The notes: a model not told the origin generated them from the sequence alone. Shown: positions 10,073 to 21,380, numbered from the stretch's first letter. The stretch: 64,000 bases of DNA from Chaetoderma sp. LZ-2023a (GCA_034401795.1 CM067360.1:51012073-51076072), one strand, 5' to 3'. Program-made: numbers and translations.

Positions 10073-10189
10073 TTTCTTAACGAGAGAGAGTGAGAACCAT
10101 TTCGTTATAGGCACGACGGGTATAACTGGCACCGCTGTTCCTGTCGCACAGGTGCGGTCCAGGCGGATATGAAGGGAGCTTGCGTACCC

Positions 10190-12290
10190 TCAGGTACGCT
10201 TCGGCCCCTTCTGTCCGCCCTTTGAGGCCTTACCCTTACCCTTCCCCTTGCCCTTACCACCTCTAGGGCGGTCCGGAGCAACATTGGGGAGGGTAGGCGC
10301 CTCTACAGCCTTCCTGGGTTTCTTCGCCGGCGGCGGCTCCGAAAACCCAGCCGAAACAGACGTCGCAATAGGCCTGGCTTTCGCCTTGCCCTTATGCTTT
10401 TTCTGTTTCTTTGAAGGCTGTACTGTTAGCGGCTTACCCACAGCCCCTAGTGCGTGCGCTTGCCGCACTAGCTCTAGCTGTAGATTTACCGCTAACCGAT
10501 TCTGCGCAATACTGGCGGTGTCCTCTAAGATGGCCCGCGCTTGGCCACCAAAGATGCTAGGCCCTGTCAGGGGCGTCCCAAGAAGACGCTCCTTGACTGC
10601 CGTAGCCGGACGCATATGGTCAATGACCATTTGCCTCCTGGACTTCGTCACACGCGCTTGCACCCTTGCCAATGCGTCCATTGACAGCACCAAGCCGTCA
10701 TTAACGCACGATAGCGCCACAGGTGGCACAGGGTGGCCTGCCCCCGCTTCAGCCCACACCGACTGAAGTAGACGATAGGAGTGATTGACAGCGCTCATGG
10801 CTGCCCTCACACCCTCATCGCATAGGGCCAGGACTTCTTCCTGGTGTACCTGGGCCTTATCCACTAGTGCCGGACCGGGACCACCCGAACCGGCACTTTG
10901 GACGCCCAGTACCCATCGGTCATCCTCCGTGACCGACGGGACTACACCATACCTGTCGTATTCACCCCGCGGAATACGGCACCTTGCCCGCACCTCCCTG
11001 GAGGCCGCAGGGAGCTGACCCTTGGTCATTAGTTGTTTGCTATAAATAGCATCCAACAAATCAATGAACCGTGGATCCAGTCCCACTGACTGGATCCGGG
11101 CCGCGGGCAAAATCCCCGTCCTAATCGACGCAACCGACGGACGGGGCGCATCTTCATCGGCCGTGGCCGAAACCACAGACGGGTCAACTCTGGCTAGCCA
11201 CGCCAGAGCATCAGACCAGTCTAACTCCGAAGAAGATACCCCCGCAAACACGTCACCCGTTGACATGCTTACGGGTCTGCCAGCCATGGCCTCCCGGCCA
11301 GGAGCCACGGCTGACACGCCAGGCACTCCGCTACCACATGGTTCCGCCGCCACCCCATGAAACACTCCGGTCCATGGGGTAGGTCCGCACGGAAAACCGT
11401 ACGGACCCGTAACCGTCGCGGAACCATAGCCGGCCACGGGCGCCAACGGCACCCCATGTCCGGCTGCCGGACCAGGCGAGATAGGTGAGTACCACGCCTG
11501 GCCCGGCACACCGGTTCCCCTGACGGCTGGTGACAAACCAAGCCGCGCGGAACCGGTGCACGGTAACGGATTGGCCTCAGCCGCAGGCGGAGCCGCTGAC
11601 CTGGCTTGCGCCAAACCAGACAAATGGAGGCCGGTTCCGTCCAGGACGGAATCAACCTCCATATTCTCCACCTGCGGCTTCACGGGCCGCAGCAACCTCT
11701 CCTCCTCGGCCTCATCGTCTTCAGACTCCGAAGAGCCGTCACTAGACGAATAAACCGTGGAGCCTGACGGACCGGCCACCGCTACTGGACCACCCGGAGG
11801 TGGCCACAGAGAGACAGAACCCGTCTGGCCGAAGCCAGACGGACCCGCCGTACGAGACGGCCCCCTCGGTAACCAGTCCAGAATCCTGTCCGAAGACAGG
11901 ATCCGTACCAGGCATGGGGAGAAACTGCCCCCCAACCTTTGGTAGCAGGGACGACACCAGCGTGGGCAGAACGCTATGCAGAAAACCCTGCATAGCCGGA
12001 CCAAACCACGCCGGCGGTGCCATCTCCGCCACCTCCAGCTGGGGACGTGGAGCACCCCCACCGGCCGAACCGGGCGCTCCACGATTTCCTCTCGGACCGC
12101 CTGACCCCGCGTCAGACCCAGCCAAGTCCTTCTGGGCAAGGAACTTAACCATCGTTTCGACGGACCACACCGCACAAACATTACACCTATGATCTATATT
12201 ACACAGGGCACACCTAAAACAGACATGGTCCTTGAACATTACACGGACAAACTTATGGCAGTCGTCACATGATGGCGGGGCTGGCTTGGC
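10190..12290 (-). pseudogene. DIRS A gag, one frameshift
   Basis: Read from 12290 downward. A cysteine-rich knuckle comes first (CDDCHKF, HVCFRCALC, CNVC), then MAPPAWFGPAMQGFLHSVLP, a Gly/Pro-rich linker, an acidic serine tract (SSSDGSSESEDDEAEEE), the block DWSDALAWLARVDPSVV, GLDPRFIDLLDAIYSKQ, ASREVRARCRIPRGEYDRYG, and a basic tail rich in GKGKGKGK ending KGPKRT at 10190. A frameshift near 11845 separates the N-terminal part from the rest; copy B is open across this site, so the shift is specific to A. A 24-bp in-frame deletion near 11763 is also peculiar to A. The ATG at 12239 is not conserved in copies E and F, where the codon is Leu, while cysteines upstream of it are conserved. Coding therefore probably starts further upstream, in a spliced leader exon. 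Confidence 0.82.
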
Positions 12291-12310
12291 CTATAAAATA
12301 AGCACAAACC
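12291..12310 (-). promoter_or_regulatory. Candidate 3' splice site before DIRS A gag
   Basis: Minus-strand GTGCTTATTTTATAG ends in AG at 12291-12292, directly before GCCAAGCC, the first coding sequence shared by all copies. The TAG is also an in-frame stop in A, B, C and E, so gag cannot simply continue upstream without splicing. Equivalent AGs lie at 5070-5071 (F), 30591-30592 (B), 37405-37406 (C) and 49416-49417 (E). No matching donor was identified. Confidence 0.45.
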
Positions 12311-13188
12311 TACAATAAACAAGCGGAACGAGACACGGATGGAAGGCAGACAATTAATTTTCAAATATTTTGACTCATAAATTAACCGTAACCTCCCGCA
12401 CCCCACCCCGCCACGTTACAACAACGATCGCATTGATTATGACGACAAGAACGCGGCGGGCACAACACACCCATAATAGATCCTACAGGATGTGTAACGG
12501 CTCCAGGAATCATATCGCATAGCATTCAGGGTATATTTACTAATCAATATAAATTATACTCCTAACGAACGCAGCACGATATGTGAAGAAAACAACAAAA
12601 TGTATAACAACTGCTGTCCCACACGGTAAAACCGCAGACCACGCATCTACTCAAGAATTTTGAAACCACCGATCATTGCAAACCGATCGTGATTGCACGT
12701 AAACTTGATCATTCTAAAGTTTCCGGTACCATTTTTAGTACGCAGCACCCAGAACAAGATGCGCGATTAATGAAAAAAAATTTTCTTCACATAAACATCC
12801 GAGCGACCGGGTGTGACGTCACCCGCTCGGATTCTACGGAGAACGACGTCAGCCGATATTCGTGTTAGAAATACCGTAGCAAACACCTATTTTCATATCT
12901 GCCGATCGCCTGTTGGGGTTTAAAGAAGGCGATCGTCTGGCATATATCGTTGCTAGCACACGTCCCAGATTCTATGGGGTTAGAAATTGGAACATGCGAC
13001 ACAACGAAATTTAGAGACCTAAGTCTTTTAACTATGGATATAAAGAACAATACAACCTGGTTATCTTGGGCGGTATTCTCCATAGTCCTTAGTTATCCTT
13101 TCAGAACACACAAACTATCACTGATTAAAGACTTAGATTCTTTTAAAAAACACTAAAATCCTTAATGCGAAAAGCATGTATTGCACTT
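12311..13188 (-). promoter_or_regulatory. DIRS A leader with CRE palindrome
   Basis: Non-coding leader of about 0.9 kb, very similar in B and C. It holds a GC-rich imperfect palindrome at 12799-12830 (CCGAGCG ... CGCTCGG) centred on a perfect CRE core, TGACGTCA, at 12814-12821. A second GACGTCAG half-like site follows at 12846. A 72-codon minus-strand ORF (13083-12865, MENTAQDNQVV) is kept in B and partly in C but is frameshifted in E, so I treat it as a possible upstream ORF rather than a gene. DIRS promoters have not been shown here; the role is inferred. Confidence 0.5.
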
Positions 13189-13361
13189 GTTGCTATGCAA
13201 ACAAGAATGAGCTCTATGGTAAACGGGTACTCGGCAGTGGGGAGCCGGGTACCCGGTTCCCAGGAGTCGGTAAAGCTTTCTAAGTCTATAATCCTAGAGC
13301 CGCTGTCAGGGCCAGCTGTATATCAGAAGTAACAGAATGGTGAGTATTGATCGAAGGAGAA
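13189..13361 (-). repeat. DIRS A 5' inverted terminal repeat
   Basis: Inverted match to 6309-6463, running from GCTATGCAAACAAG through CGGGTACTCGGCAG and AGAATGGTGAGTATTG to the terminal GATCGAAGGAGAA at 13349-13361. It belongs to subfamily 1 (AGAATGGTGAG). Confidence 0.9.
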
Positions 13362-14834
13362 GGAGGTTCCAGGCCGCACAGCGCACTCTAATAAACGATG
13401 GATCCACGCACTTAACGCTTATGATCATGTCGATAGTCACTTACAGGACTGGCGGTATGATCAGCGAACGAAAAGAAGAAAAGAAGAAGACTGGCACGAT
13501 AACCGAGCCGTCATTCCGCTCTTCTATTGGTGTGGAAATGAACATTTAATTGAAATTTTCTTGAACAAATTTGAATGTTAAAGGGCTAACTTGCTACTGT
13601 AATTCTAGATTGCGAGTGATCGCCTGACCTAGACAATGAGAGGCTCTTGCAGCATTTTAGTTCCATTATGCATTTATGCCATTTGCAGGAGTGGCAAAGA
13701 AAAGTATCCATTGGAAATGAGTACAGTCATGACAGTAGGAGCATAACATGCTGTCTAAAAGATTGTAAAAATGAAGGCATAAATGATACATTGTAAATCC
13801 ACAAGTGTCTTAAATGTTCATACTGCCATAACGTTTAAATAAGGGAAAATTTCTACTCCTTTCTAAAGGAATAAATTTGGCCAAATGTACTATATAATTA
13901 ATTATCATGGTTACAATGTATGTGAAAATCCTTTCAACAAGTCCGTCCAGCATAGAAGCTTGTTCAGGGTCATAGAAAACTCCTAATATATAATATAAAT
14001 ATCCATGTAAGTATAAACCTATTTTTAACAGTCCCTCACCCTGTCCTACATGGATATACATGTGATTGGCATGCACACTTGACTTCTAAAATACTAAGAA
14101 TACCTAAAATCATCCATGATGGTGACGGTACGATTCATGATTGTGGTACTTCATTAAAAGGCCTTTAATGTACATGTATTAACATATACTTTCTAGAAAA
14201 GATTGCTTGGTACACACACAATTTAAACTAAGTCTAAACGACGTCAAAGTATAGAAAGAATTTAAAAATCGTTTTCATTGTGATGCAGACCGATGACATG
14301 AAATGGTCGGAAACACGGATAAGCCCTTGAAGTAAATTGCTGTCTATATAAAAAGTTGTTAGCGTTGTCAGCTATTTCAACGACTTGAATGGCAACCAGA
14401 CAAAATACCTGACCGACTTATACAATGTAGTAGACATGGATACATGCGAGCAGTCATCTAAACTGGTGGGATGGCGACTCAGAATTTTCTGGAATGCTTG
14501 TTTCATACTTTTTTATATCTTATTCATTGACTAATGCTTAATTTTAGTTGTACGAACGTACATAGCAGTGTTTTACATGCACCTTGATTGACAAAATGGC
14601 AATGCGCTACAATAGGTAAAGAGGGAATCTGGGGAATTTTTGCTGCAATATTATGGCATTTGTTGTCAAAACTAAATAAATCGAGTTTCAAGGCAGGGTG
14701 CTGCAAAATTAAGCCGGGACAGAGGACCCATCTGTGCCCATCAAGGTAAAACATTGCATAGTAAAACTGTACTGCTGGTACATGTAAATGGGCTTAAAAT
14801 ACTACCGCTATCCATGGCTATGCCTTGGTTATTT
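13362..14834. other. Unassigned non-coding DNA
   Basis: AT-rich sequence without a supported gene. Scattered TACATGTA palindromes begin near 14168. Nothing else is recognised. Confidence 0.5.
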
Positions 14835-15268
14835 GACCATGAACTACCATGGTCATTTTACTCATTTATGCTTGTAGCTCATGTGACCTGGGTAGTTCAG
14901 CCATGATAGACCTAGTAACTCCATTAACAAATTCTATATCCTGGCATGGTAATTGTCTTCATTATATGATGGACCAAGCGTTGTTAAATTGTCAGTCTGC
15001 TGTGATACAGGCAATGGTTTACCATGATTGACCATGGTTATTCATGCTTTGTTAATTTCTTGTCGATTATGTGGCCAACACAACCAACGTTATAAGGATC
15101 TGGACCATAAACATCATATGGCCATGGTTGTGTTAACTAAGGACTGTATTCATGCCTACCTAACAATTAACAAAAGATGGATTATCACAGTTCGATCACC
15201 ATCATGGTAGTGCACCAAACAGACGTAATGTACCACCATGGAATAACCATGATAGTTAGTTCATGGTC
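14835..15268. mobile_element. MITE-like element rich in CCATGG
   Basis: The ends form a degenerate inverted repeat: GACCATGAACTACCATGG from 14835, against the reverse complement of 15242-15268, which begins GACCATGAACTAACTATCAT. Between them, variants of ACCATGGT or CCATGATT recur at least eight times in both orientations. No coding capacity. It is probably a non-autonomous element or a degenerate satellite. Confidence 0.5.
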
Positions 15269-16059
15269 GACCATAGTCCGATTTCAGAGGGGAGATGTGT
15301 GCAGAAATGCTGCAATATTTGTACACATACATAATTTATTTATTGCATACATGCACATGTGTTTGAATTCTAGTCAGTTTGTTAAACTGCATACATAAGT
15401 ATTTTCCATGACTACATGTACATACATGTATAATGTGCATTTTAGTTGATATTAACCTTTAATTTAGCGGTTCAATGAACGTCTATCTTCAAGATGCACA
15501 TCAAAATAAATTAATATTTGTTTCAAATATTTTATGTTTTCAGTTGTACAACGTAGAAATTGTTCTCATTCAATTGCTATAAATATTACCTTGCCCAGCC
15601 CCACCACCAAAACCAATTAGAATAGCTGCAATTACTCCAATTAGTATGTATAAACCCAGAATCTGGAGGAAATCCAACAGATGATTAGTTGAGACATAGT
15701 GTTTACAATTGTGTCAATTCTCGGCAATTCAATCATTAATAAGCATTACAGAGAATTTGATGTTCATAATGCCACCCTTTTAGTTGATCTTTGACCCATT
15801 ACACTCAGTACACTTCTTCGGGACCTCACAGCAAACCAGTAAGCCAAGTTTGGTGAACATTAACTTCCAGTAAAATTACTACGTTAAACACATTATTTAA
15901 AAGAATGGTTCTTAAATCATATAGAATTTGTGTTTGTTAAATGCTTTACAACCGTTAATCATGTTAATGGTTAAGCTGGCAGTAACAACGTAATGGTTTT
16001 ACAAAATGTTGATTTGTAGACCGAGAATACTACATGTATTAAATTCTTTTCACCAAATT
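15269..16059. other. Unassigned non-coding DNA
   Basis: AT-rich, with several TACATGTA sites (for example 15409-15430). No gene or repeat structure supported. Confidence 0.5.
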
Positions 16060-16205
16060 GGATGTCTGGAATGACTGGATCGATAATAAAGCTTGGTAGT
16101 CCAGTGTTAAATTTTCTGAAGTAGTATTCTCTTGGTCTGAAAATGGGAAATTACTGAACAAAACCCTTGATTTTTTTTGACGAATTTTGACCATTGAAGG
16201 GTTAA
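16060..16205. mobile_element. Foldback MITE family 1, copy i (partial)
   Basis: Holds TGTCTGGAATGACTGG, CCAGTGTTAAATTTTCTG, TCTCTTGGTCTGAAAATGG and a terminal TTGACCATTGAAGGGTTAAC. Related copies lie at 17338, 20345, 42505 and 44455. Confidence 0.55.
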
Positions 16206-17337
16206 CAGAACTAAGTGTCAAACTGAAGCAGCTTTTGCCAATTCAAAGGATTAAATGTAAATACCTGGTGGTTACCATGGATCTTTATAATACCAGTACT
16301 AAGTACATGTAACTTACAGAATTTATATGCTAATACCATTGACACAACCCTAGATAGATGAACAAGATTATATTCAGTATGTTCAGGTTGAGTTGGTATG
16401 GCTGTTTAGATGTGCTCTTATACATGTATATTACATGTATATATTTATGCTAGAGGCATTCTAGGCTAGGTGTATATAGAAGACTTAATGGTTGAGCTAA
16501 CAACCAGTTCTTTTCAATAGTTACACTATACTTAATTCTTAAATAAGAGCATTACCTTTGTATTAGGAAGATTAATCCATACTTTTATTCAATTACATGT
16601 AGTTATACTGACCACATTAGTGATATAGCATAGCATATCTAAATCCATTATTCTCCATACACATGTAGTTATTACACCATTACATGTGTACAATCAAAAT
16701 AGCAAATATAATACATGTCGGTGATTTACTATTCAGTAATGTTTTTGCTGGGTGGATAGGGCACAAGGGTGGGTGCTACACAGAATGCACATCTAAAGAA
16801 ATCATTGAATTTAATATTTCAATGTGTTTCATGATTCCAAAGTTTCATCAATGATCTTAATCATGATGGTTATGAAATGAAACCCACTACAGTATTGCCA
16901 GAAGATTGATCATTGGGCAGTCACATACAGCCCAGCACATCTAGCATAAAATTTTTACGCTAGCAAAATAAAAGCAAAACAACCCAATAATTACAAAGTA
17001 GCATTATCCCATATTTGTTTTTAATCTAAGTTTTGTTTTTGTTTTGTTACATTTGTTCTGAGCTGTACATGTACAGGCATGTAGACCACCAAAAGATTGA
17101 ATCTATATTTGTTGTACATGTATGACACTGATATTTAAATAGCAATTGACTTGCCCACCTATCATAAAGTACCAGTCATGCCAGTATAGCAGGACTGGCC
17201 GAGGAGTTCAGCATTCCTGGCATGCCTACTTCCCATGCTACATACATATGTACATTTGCCATGAAGGCAGACTGTACAATTAACTGTTTAATGGTCACAG
17301 CTTGTCAAAAACGTTTGCTCAGTGAATGTCAATATTG
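16206..17337. other. Unassigned non-coding DNA rich in TACATGTA
   Basis: No supported gene. About eight TACATGTA-like palindromes occur between 16300 and 17115. Confidence 0.5.
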
Positions 17338-17440
17338 CAGGCCAAAGACTATTTTTGAAAATATTCAACTGGAATGACTGGCTCGGTTACTGAGCCAGTC
17401 ATGCTAGTAGTAAATTTTCAACTAGACTCCTGGGTGTGGG
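17338..17440. mobile_element. Foldback MITE family 1, copy ii
   Basis: The core is a strong hairpin, ATGACTGGCTCGGTTAC with TGAGCCAGTCAT. It is flanked by TTTTTGAAAATATTCAACTGGA on one side and GTAAATTTTCAA on the other. A TTAACCCTTAACACTGTGATG string at 17643 may belong to a neighbouring TTAA-type element. Confidence 0.6.
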
Positions 17441-18080
17441 TGTATGGAAACATTGGATTATTTTGAAAAACTAAGATTCTAGCTAACTCTTGGACTAGTC
17501 ACATTCAGATCACTAAATTGAGCCATCATCCACTTTGTATAGGTCTTGACAAAAGCAGTCTTCTCTTGGCCTGTGAATGAACATTCCATAAGACCACTGC
17601 AGATGCCATAAATTTTGGCTGGCTTCGCAAGATGCAGATGTTTAACCCTTAACACTGTGATGTCAATATTCTATCTTTTACTGTGCTAATGGCAAAGGAA
17701 CTGGTGGGCATTTCCATGGTGACTCGTGGTACATTTTATTCCAATTCAGAAATTAAATTCAAACAATGACAATGAACAATATTAGTTTTAGCCTTCTATC
17801 TGGTGTGTGCTGGAACGGACTGGCATAAGCTATAAAATGATATAATAAATAATCATATCTGATTAAAATCATGGCTTTGATTAAATTTAATTGCAGTGTC
17901 TTCCATAAAAATCCTAACATAAAAATCCTATTTGTTTCCATTGGAATTTCTCCTAAGACAAAACACGACAGAAAATAATAAATACAATCAGTAGTAGTCT
18001 TGCTAATAAATGAGTTTTGGGAAATTATTGTGAGTGAACTGAAATTCTACAAACAACAAGTAAAAATATATAATCAGCAT
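17441..18080. other. Unassigned non-coding DNA
   Basis: AT-rich; nothing recognised apart from the TTAACCCTTAACAC string at 17643. Confidence 0.5.
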
Positions 18081-19480
18081 GACTCACGTTACTGTGACTC
18101 GCGTTACACCATGTCCACTAAAATAAAATAATTTATTAGGCACCCTTCAGCTACAGGAAAAGATTTAAGTTCCTTAAGAGTTGTACTTCGTATGAAAATC
18201 CTTCTGCAGTGTCACTTAAGTTATAAGTTAGTAATTGAGAAAGCCAAAATGTCCATGGTGGTTTATAATGAAGGGCGGCTTCAGTCTTTTAACGCGCTCT
18301 TTCTGTGGGTAGAATATCTCATCTGGAGAAGTGGGGCATTTCCAAAGATTGCCCGCTGGTACATGTACCATGACAAAAAACATGATGGTCATCAGCCTCA
18401 ATTGCTGTAATAATTAATCTCCCCTAGATAAATGATACAGCCATACTAAACAGTGCACCAGTTTCCTATAGAAATGCTAAAGAATATCCTTTCCTAATCA
18501 GATTTGACATGGCTAGTCAAGATGAAGTGAACTGACTTCTCCATCTAATGCACTCTAGCTAGCCCCAGGATTGCAGTGGAATTTGGAAGATCTTAGCTAG
18601 AGACAATGCTTTATTAATTGTATCAATTGTCAAATATTTAATTTCAATAACTTTAATACTAGGGCCTTTGCCGTGTGAAGTGGAAAAGACATTTCAAGTT
18701 ATTTGTACATCATACTTCTCATAGAGCGGTTTCAGTGCAACCATGATTAATATGTTTTTGAATTGAGAAGCTGAATCATCTAAAAAAATCCTTATTTTTG
18801 TGACTCACGTCACATGACTACACTACTATAATTTATTAGCATTTCCTGAATAAACTAGGATAGATATTCGAATTTTACCTATGAAAATCTAAGAGACCAA
18901 GATGTCAAGATATAGTTTCAGTATAGAATTGAAGTTCACTCCCAATAATTTTTTAAAACCACATTTCATAGCAAGACTACTCAGCGTTAGACATGGGCTG
19001 AATACAATGTCCATAAAATGCCACTCAGCATTTAAACCTTTTACTGATTTAGTTATTTTTGCGCCCTATCCAATACTCTTGCCATATCTAGTGTCTAATC
19101 ATTTAATACTTTTTTGCAAGAAAGTTTATTGTGACTCACGTTACCATGTACCCTATTTTCTGTGACTCGTGTTACATGTGACTCGCATTACCAAAGTTCA
19201 GTTCTCAACACCATATAGCATATGTAGACCATACATAGATATAGTTGGTATCATTTTGTCAGATATGAACAACAGGAGGAAAATATAATTTACTATCCCA
19301 GTTCTACTGTTCATGAGTGGTTATTTGTGTAGAAAGAAAATCCTTATTTTTGTGACTCACGTTACATGACTAGACTATCATAATTTATTACCATTTCCTG
19401 AATAAAATAGGATAGAGGTGGGAATTTTACTTATGAAAATCTATTAGACCAAAGTGTCAACATATAGTATCAGTAGACAA
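18081..19480. repeat. Cluster of TGTGACTCACGTTAC motifs with a ~140-bp direct repeat
   Basis: The 15-bp motif or a one- or two-base variant occurs near 18082, 18096, 18799, 19129, 19160, 19175 and 19350. Two of these sit inside a ~140-bp direct repeat, 18786-18925 and 19340-19477 (shared CATTTCCTGAATAAA, TATGAAAATCTA). The motif contains an AP-1-like TGACTCA. No gene is seen in the interval. Confidence 0.6.
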
Positions 19481-19683
19481 CCCAAATGCACAAGAAAATT
19501 AGGCTGGGTGAGGCAACTACTTATTGATATACCTAATAAATGAAATTTTGTAAATTGTAACGCCTACAACTAATAAAATCTGCTTTAATCATCTAAGATG
19601 TGTCGAGGCATGCAAATCAAGTTTTCTGAAAGTGTATGAAAGAAATTTCAACCGTTTGTCCGTATTTTTATGGAAATGCCCTG

Positions 19684-19775
19684 CTGTACATTTTTCAACA
19701 ATTTTGGTGAAGGATGTTGCTTCTTACGACAGCATCGTCTTCCACCAAATTTGTTGAAAAATTAACACCAGTTCA
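19684..19775. mobile_element. Foldback MITE family 3, copy i
   Basis: Imperfect hairpin: GTACATTTTTCAACAATTTT on one arm and CAAATTTGTTGAAAAATTAAC on the other, with a loop containing GTTGCTTCTTACGACAGC. Two further copies lie at 25836-25942 and 25991-26100. Confidence 0.65.
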
Positions 19776-19983
19776 TCTTTTAATTTAATTTGAAAACATA
19801 AAATTTTGACAGCTGAGTGGCAAAGGTTAATATAAACACACACAGGCTTTTGTCATGAGATTACTAGACCTGTACAGAAATCTGCATATACCTGATCCTG
19901 TAAGGTAACAGATATTGCCATATTTTAAGTTAGTGAGAACTTATATGTACAGTATAGCATATATATATATGAGCACAAAGGAC

Positions 19984-19984
<1 letters not shown>

Positions 19985-20036
<52 letters not shown>
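19985..20036. repeat. (TA)n microsatellite
   Basis: About 25 uninterrupted TA dinucleotides. Confidence 0.95.
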
Positions 20037-20038
<2 letters not shown>

Positions 20039-20344
20039 TATATGTCAGTTTGACTACATTGTATGTACATCTTGCCCGTATAATGTATCACAAACACGCA
20101 AGCAGGTGTAGTATCACTACACACTCAACATTTATCATTATGATGTATGATGTCTCACAGATAACTACAAGCTACCTTTTCATCAGCGTACCACACAGAT
20201 CTCAATGTAGAGAAATCAGCTGTTAAAGTACATGTACGCATGCACGCACGCACACACACAAACACATGCACAGAGTCATGATGAATCCCTCACCCAAGAG
20301 GGCAGTCTAGAGTAAAGAGCTACATGTATGACAGTGTGAAGACA
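20037..20344. other. Unassigned non-coding DNA
   Basis: No supported gene; a short CA-rich stretch (GCACGCACACACACA) lies near 20242. Confidence 0.5.
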
Positions 20345-20590
20345 ATTGAAAAGATATTTATCCCTTTATAACCCCTAGATTTTTTCAAGAAATCTTCAAT
20401 TTTTCAATAGAAAATGCCAATTTTCAGACCAAGAGATTATTTTTGAAAATTTTACGCTAGAACGACTGGCTCCGTCATCAAGCCAGTAATTCCAGTGGTA
20501 ACTTTAAAAAAATCATCTCTGGGTTTGCAAATGGTTGTTTTCCAAGACCATTGTATACGCTATTTTTGGCCACCTTGAGAGTTACGGGTC
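20345..20590. mobile_element. Foldback MITE family 1, copy iii
   Basis: Full-length-looking copy: CAGACCAAGAGATTATTTTT, then GAACGACTGGCTCCGTCA, AGCCAGTAATTCCAGTGG and ATCATCTCTGGGTTTGCAAA. The arms are imperfectly complementary. The outer ends resemble CCCTTTATAACCCC and GAGAGTTACGGG. Confidence 0.6.
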
Positions 20591-20670
20591 AAAATGACAT
20601 GCCAACCAAAACCACCCTTCATTCTCCTAGCAGTGGTCTCGGGGAATGTTCATTTGCCGGGAAAGAGAAT

Positions 20671-21380
20671 GAAGGAAATTTCAATTTCTCTGAGATCTAA
20701 CAATACTTACCATTACATTACTCATTGATAATACAGCTAGATCCTGATAGCTGGCTCTAGGAATCTAGATTTAGAAAGCTTTACCGGCTCCTGGAACTGG
20801 GCACCCGGTTGTCGGGAACCGGGGTACCCACCTTGCAGACACTCATATTGTTTGCATAGCTACCAAACAAGAGAATAACCCATGGCTTGCCTCTGTGGGG
20901 CTGGGAGGCAGAGTCCGTAATGTAATGGTAGGTATTGTTAGATCTCAGAGAATGGGAAACTCAAATTTCCTACATTCTCCTTCGATCAATACGTACCATT
21001 ACATTACTCATTGATAACACCAGATTTAGTCGGTAACCTGGTGGGAAGGGGCAAGCCATACAAAGCCTCTTTTGCCCCTGGAGAAAGAATTTAGACCTAA
21101 ACTTGACATATGTAGACCTAAAAGGAACGACAAGCTTTGGGACCAAATCACATCACCGCTTTCCCCCTAGAGTAAATTCCCACCACCCCACACACACACC
21201 CCACCCCTTTCTCCTAAAAAAGGGAGAGAAGTCACGAACATGCATCTCGTCTGAAAACATAAATGTGCGAAGAGGGTTAATAGCCTGGAAATGAGCATGA
21301 ATATATAAGATGAATGATCATGATACATAAACATAATACAAAAAACTGCCAAACTTGAATTACATGTACCCTCATGAATT
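20671..21380 (-). mobile_element. DIRS fragment D1 (3' end, subfamily 2)
   Basis: Contains the 3' terminal repeat (from GAAGGAAATTTCAATTTC), the ICR (about 20923-21025, carrying CGATCAATACGTACCATTAC) and part of the 3' non-coding region, then stops at 21380 where D2 begins. There is no coding sequence. Terminal repeat and ICR both carry the subfamily 2 signature, so this piece is internally consistent. Confidence 0.85.

Larger units (their letters stand above)
6271..13361 (-). mobile_element. DIRS-type tyrosine-recombinase retrotransposon, copy A, near full length
   Basis: A 7.1 kb element on the minus strand. Order from its 5' end: terminal repeat (13361-13189), leader, gag (12290-10190), RT/RNase H (about 10011-7965), tyrosine recombinase (to 7126), 3' non-coding region, internal complementary region (6616-6516) and 3' terminal repeat (6463-6271). 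Inverted terminal repeats, an internal region complementary to both ends, and a YR in place of an integrase are the defining DIRS traits. DIRS elements are known to move as circles inserted by the YR without target-site duplication; none is seen here. Two frameshifts, one in gag and one in RT, probably make this copy non-autonomous, but both are small. Confidence 0.93.

Noticed and set aside
10190..12181. Single continuous 663-codon gag starting at 12181 in copy A
   Set aside because: The first ~110 codons of that frame are out of phase with the knuckle-containing N terminus that copies B, C, E and F support.
12865..13083. 72-codon leader ORF of DIRS as a real gene
   Set aside because: Conserved only among the near-identical young copies and frameshifted in E, so conservation may be mere recency.
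19915..20226. ORFs of alternating Tyr-Ile across TA repeats
   Set aside because: Artefacts of (TA)n.
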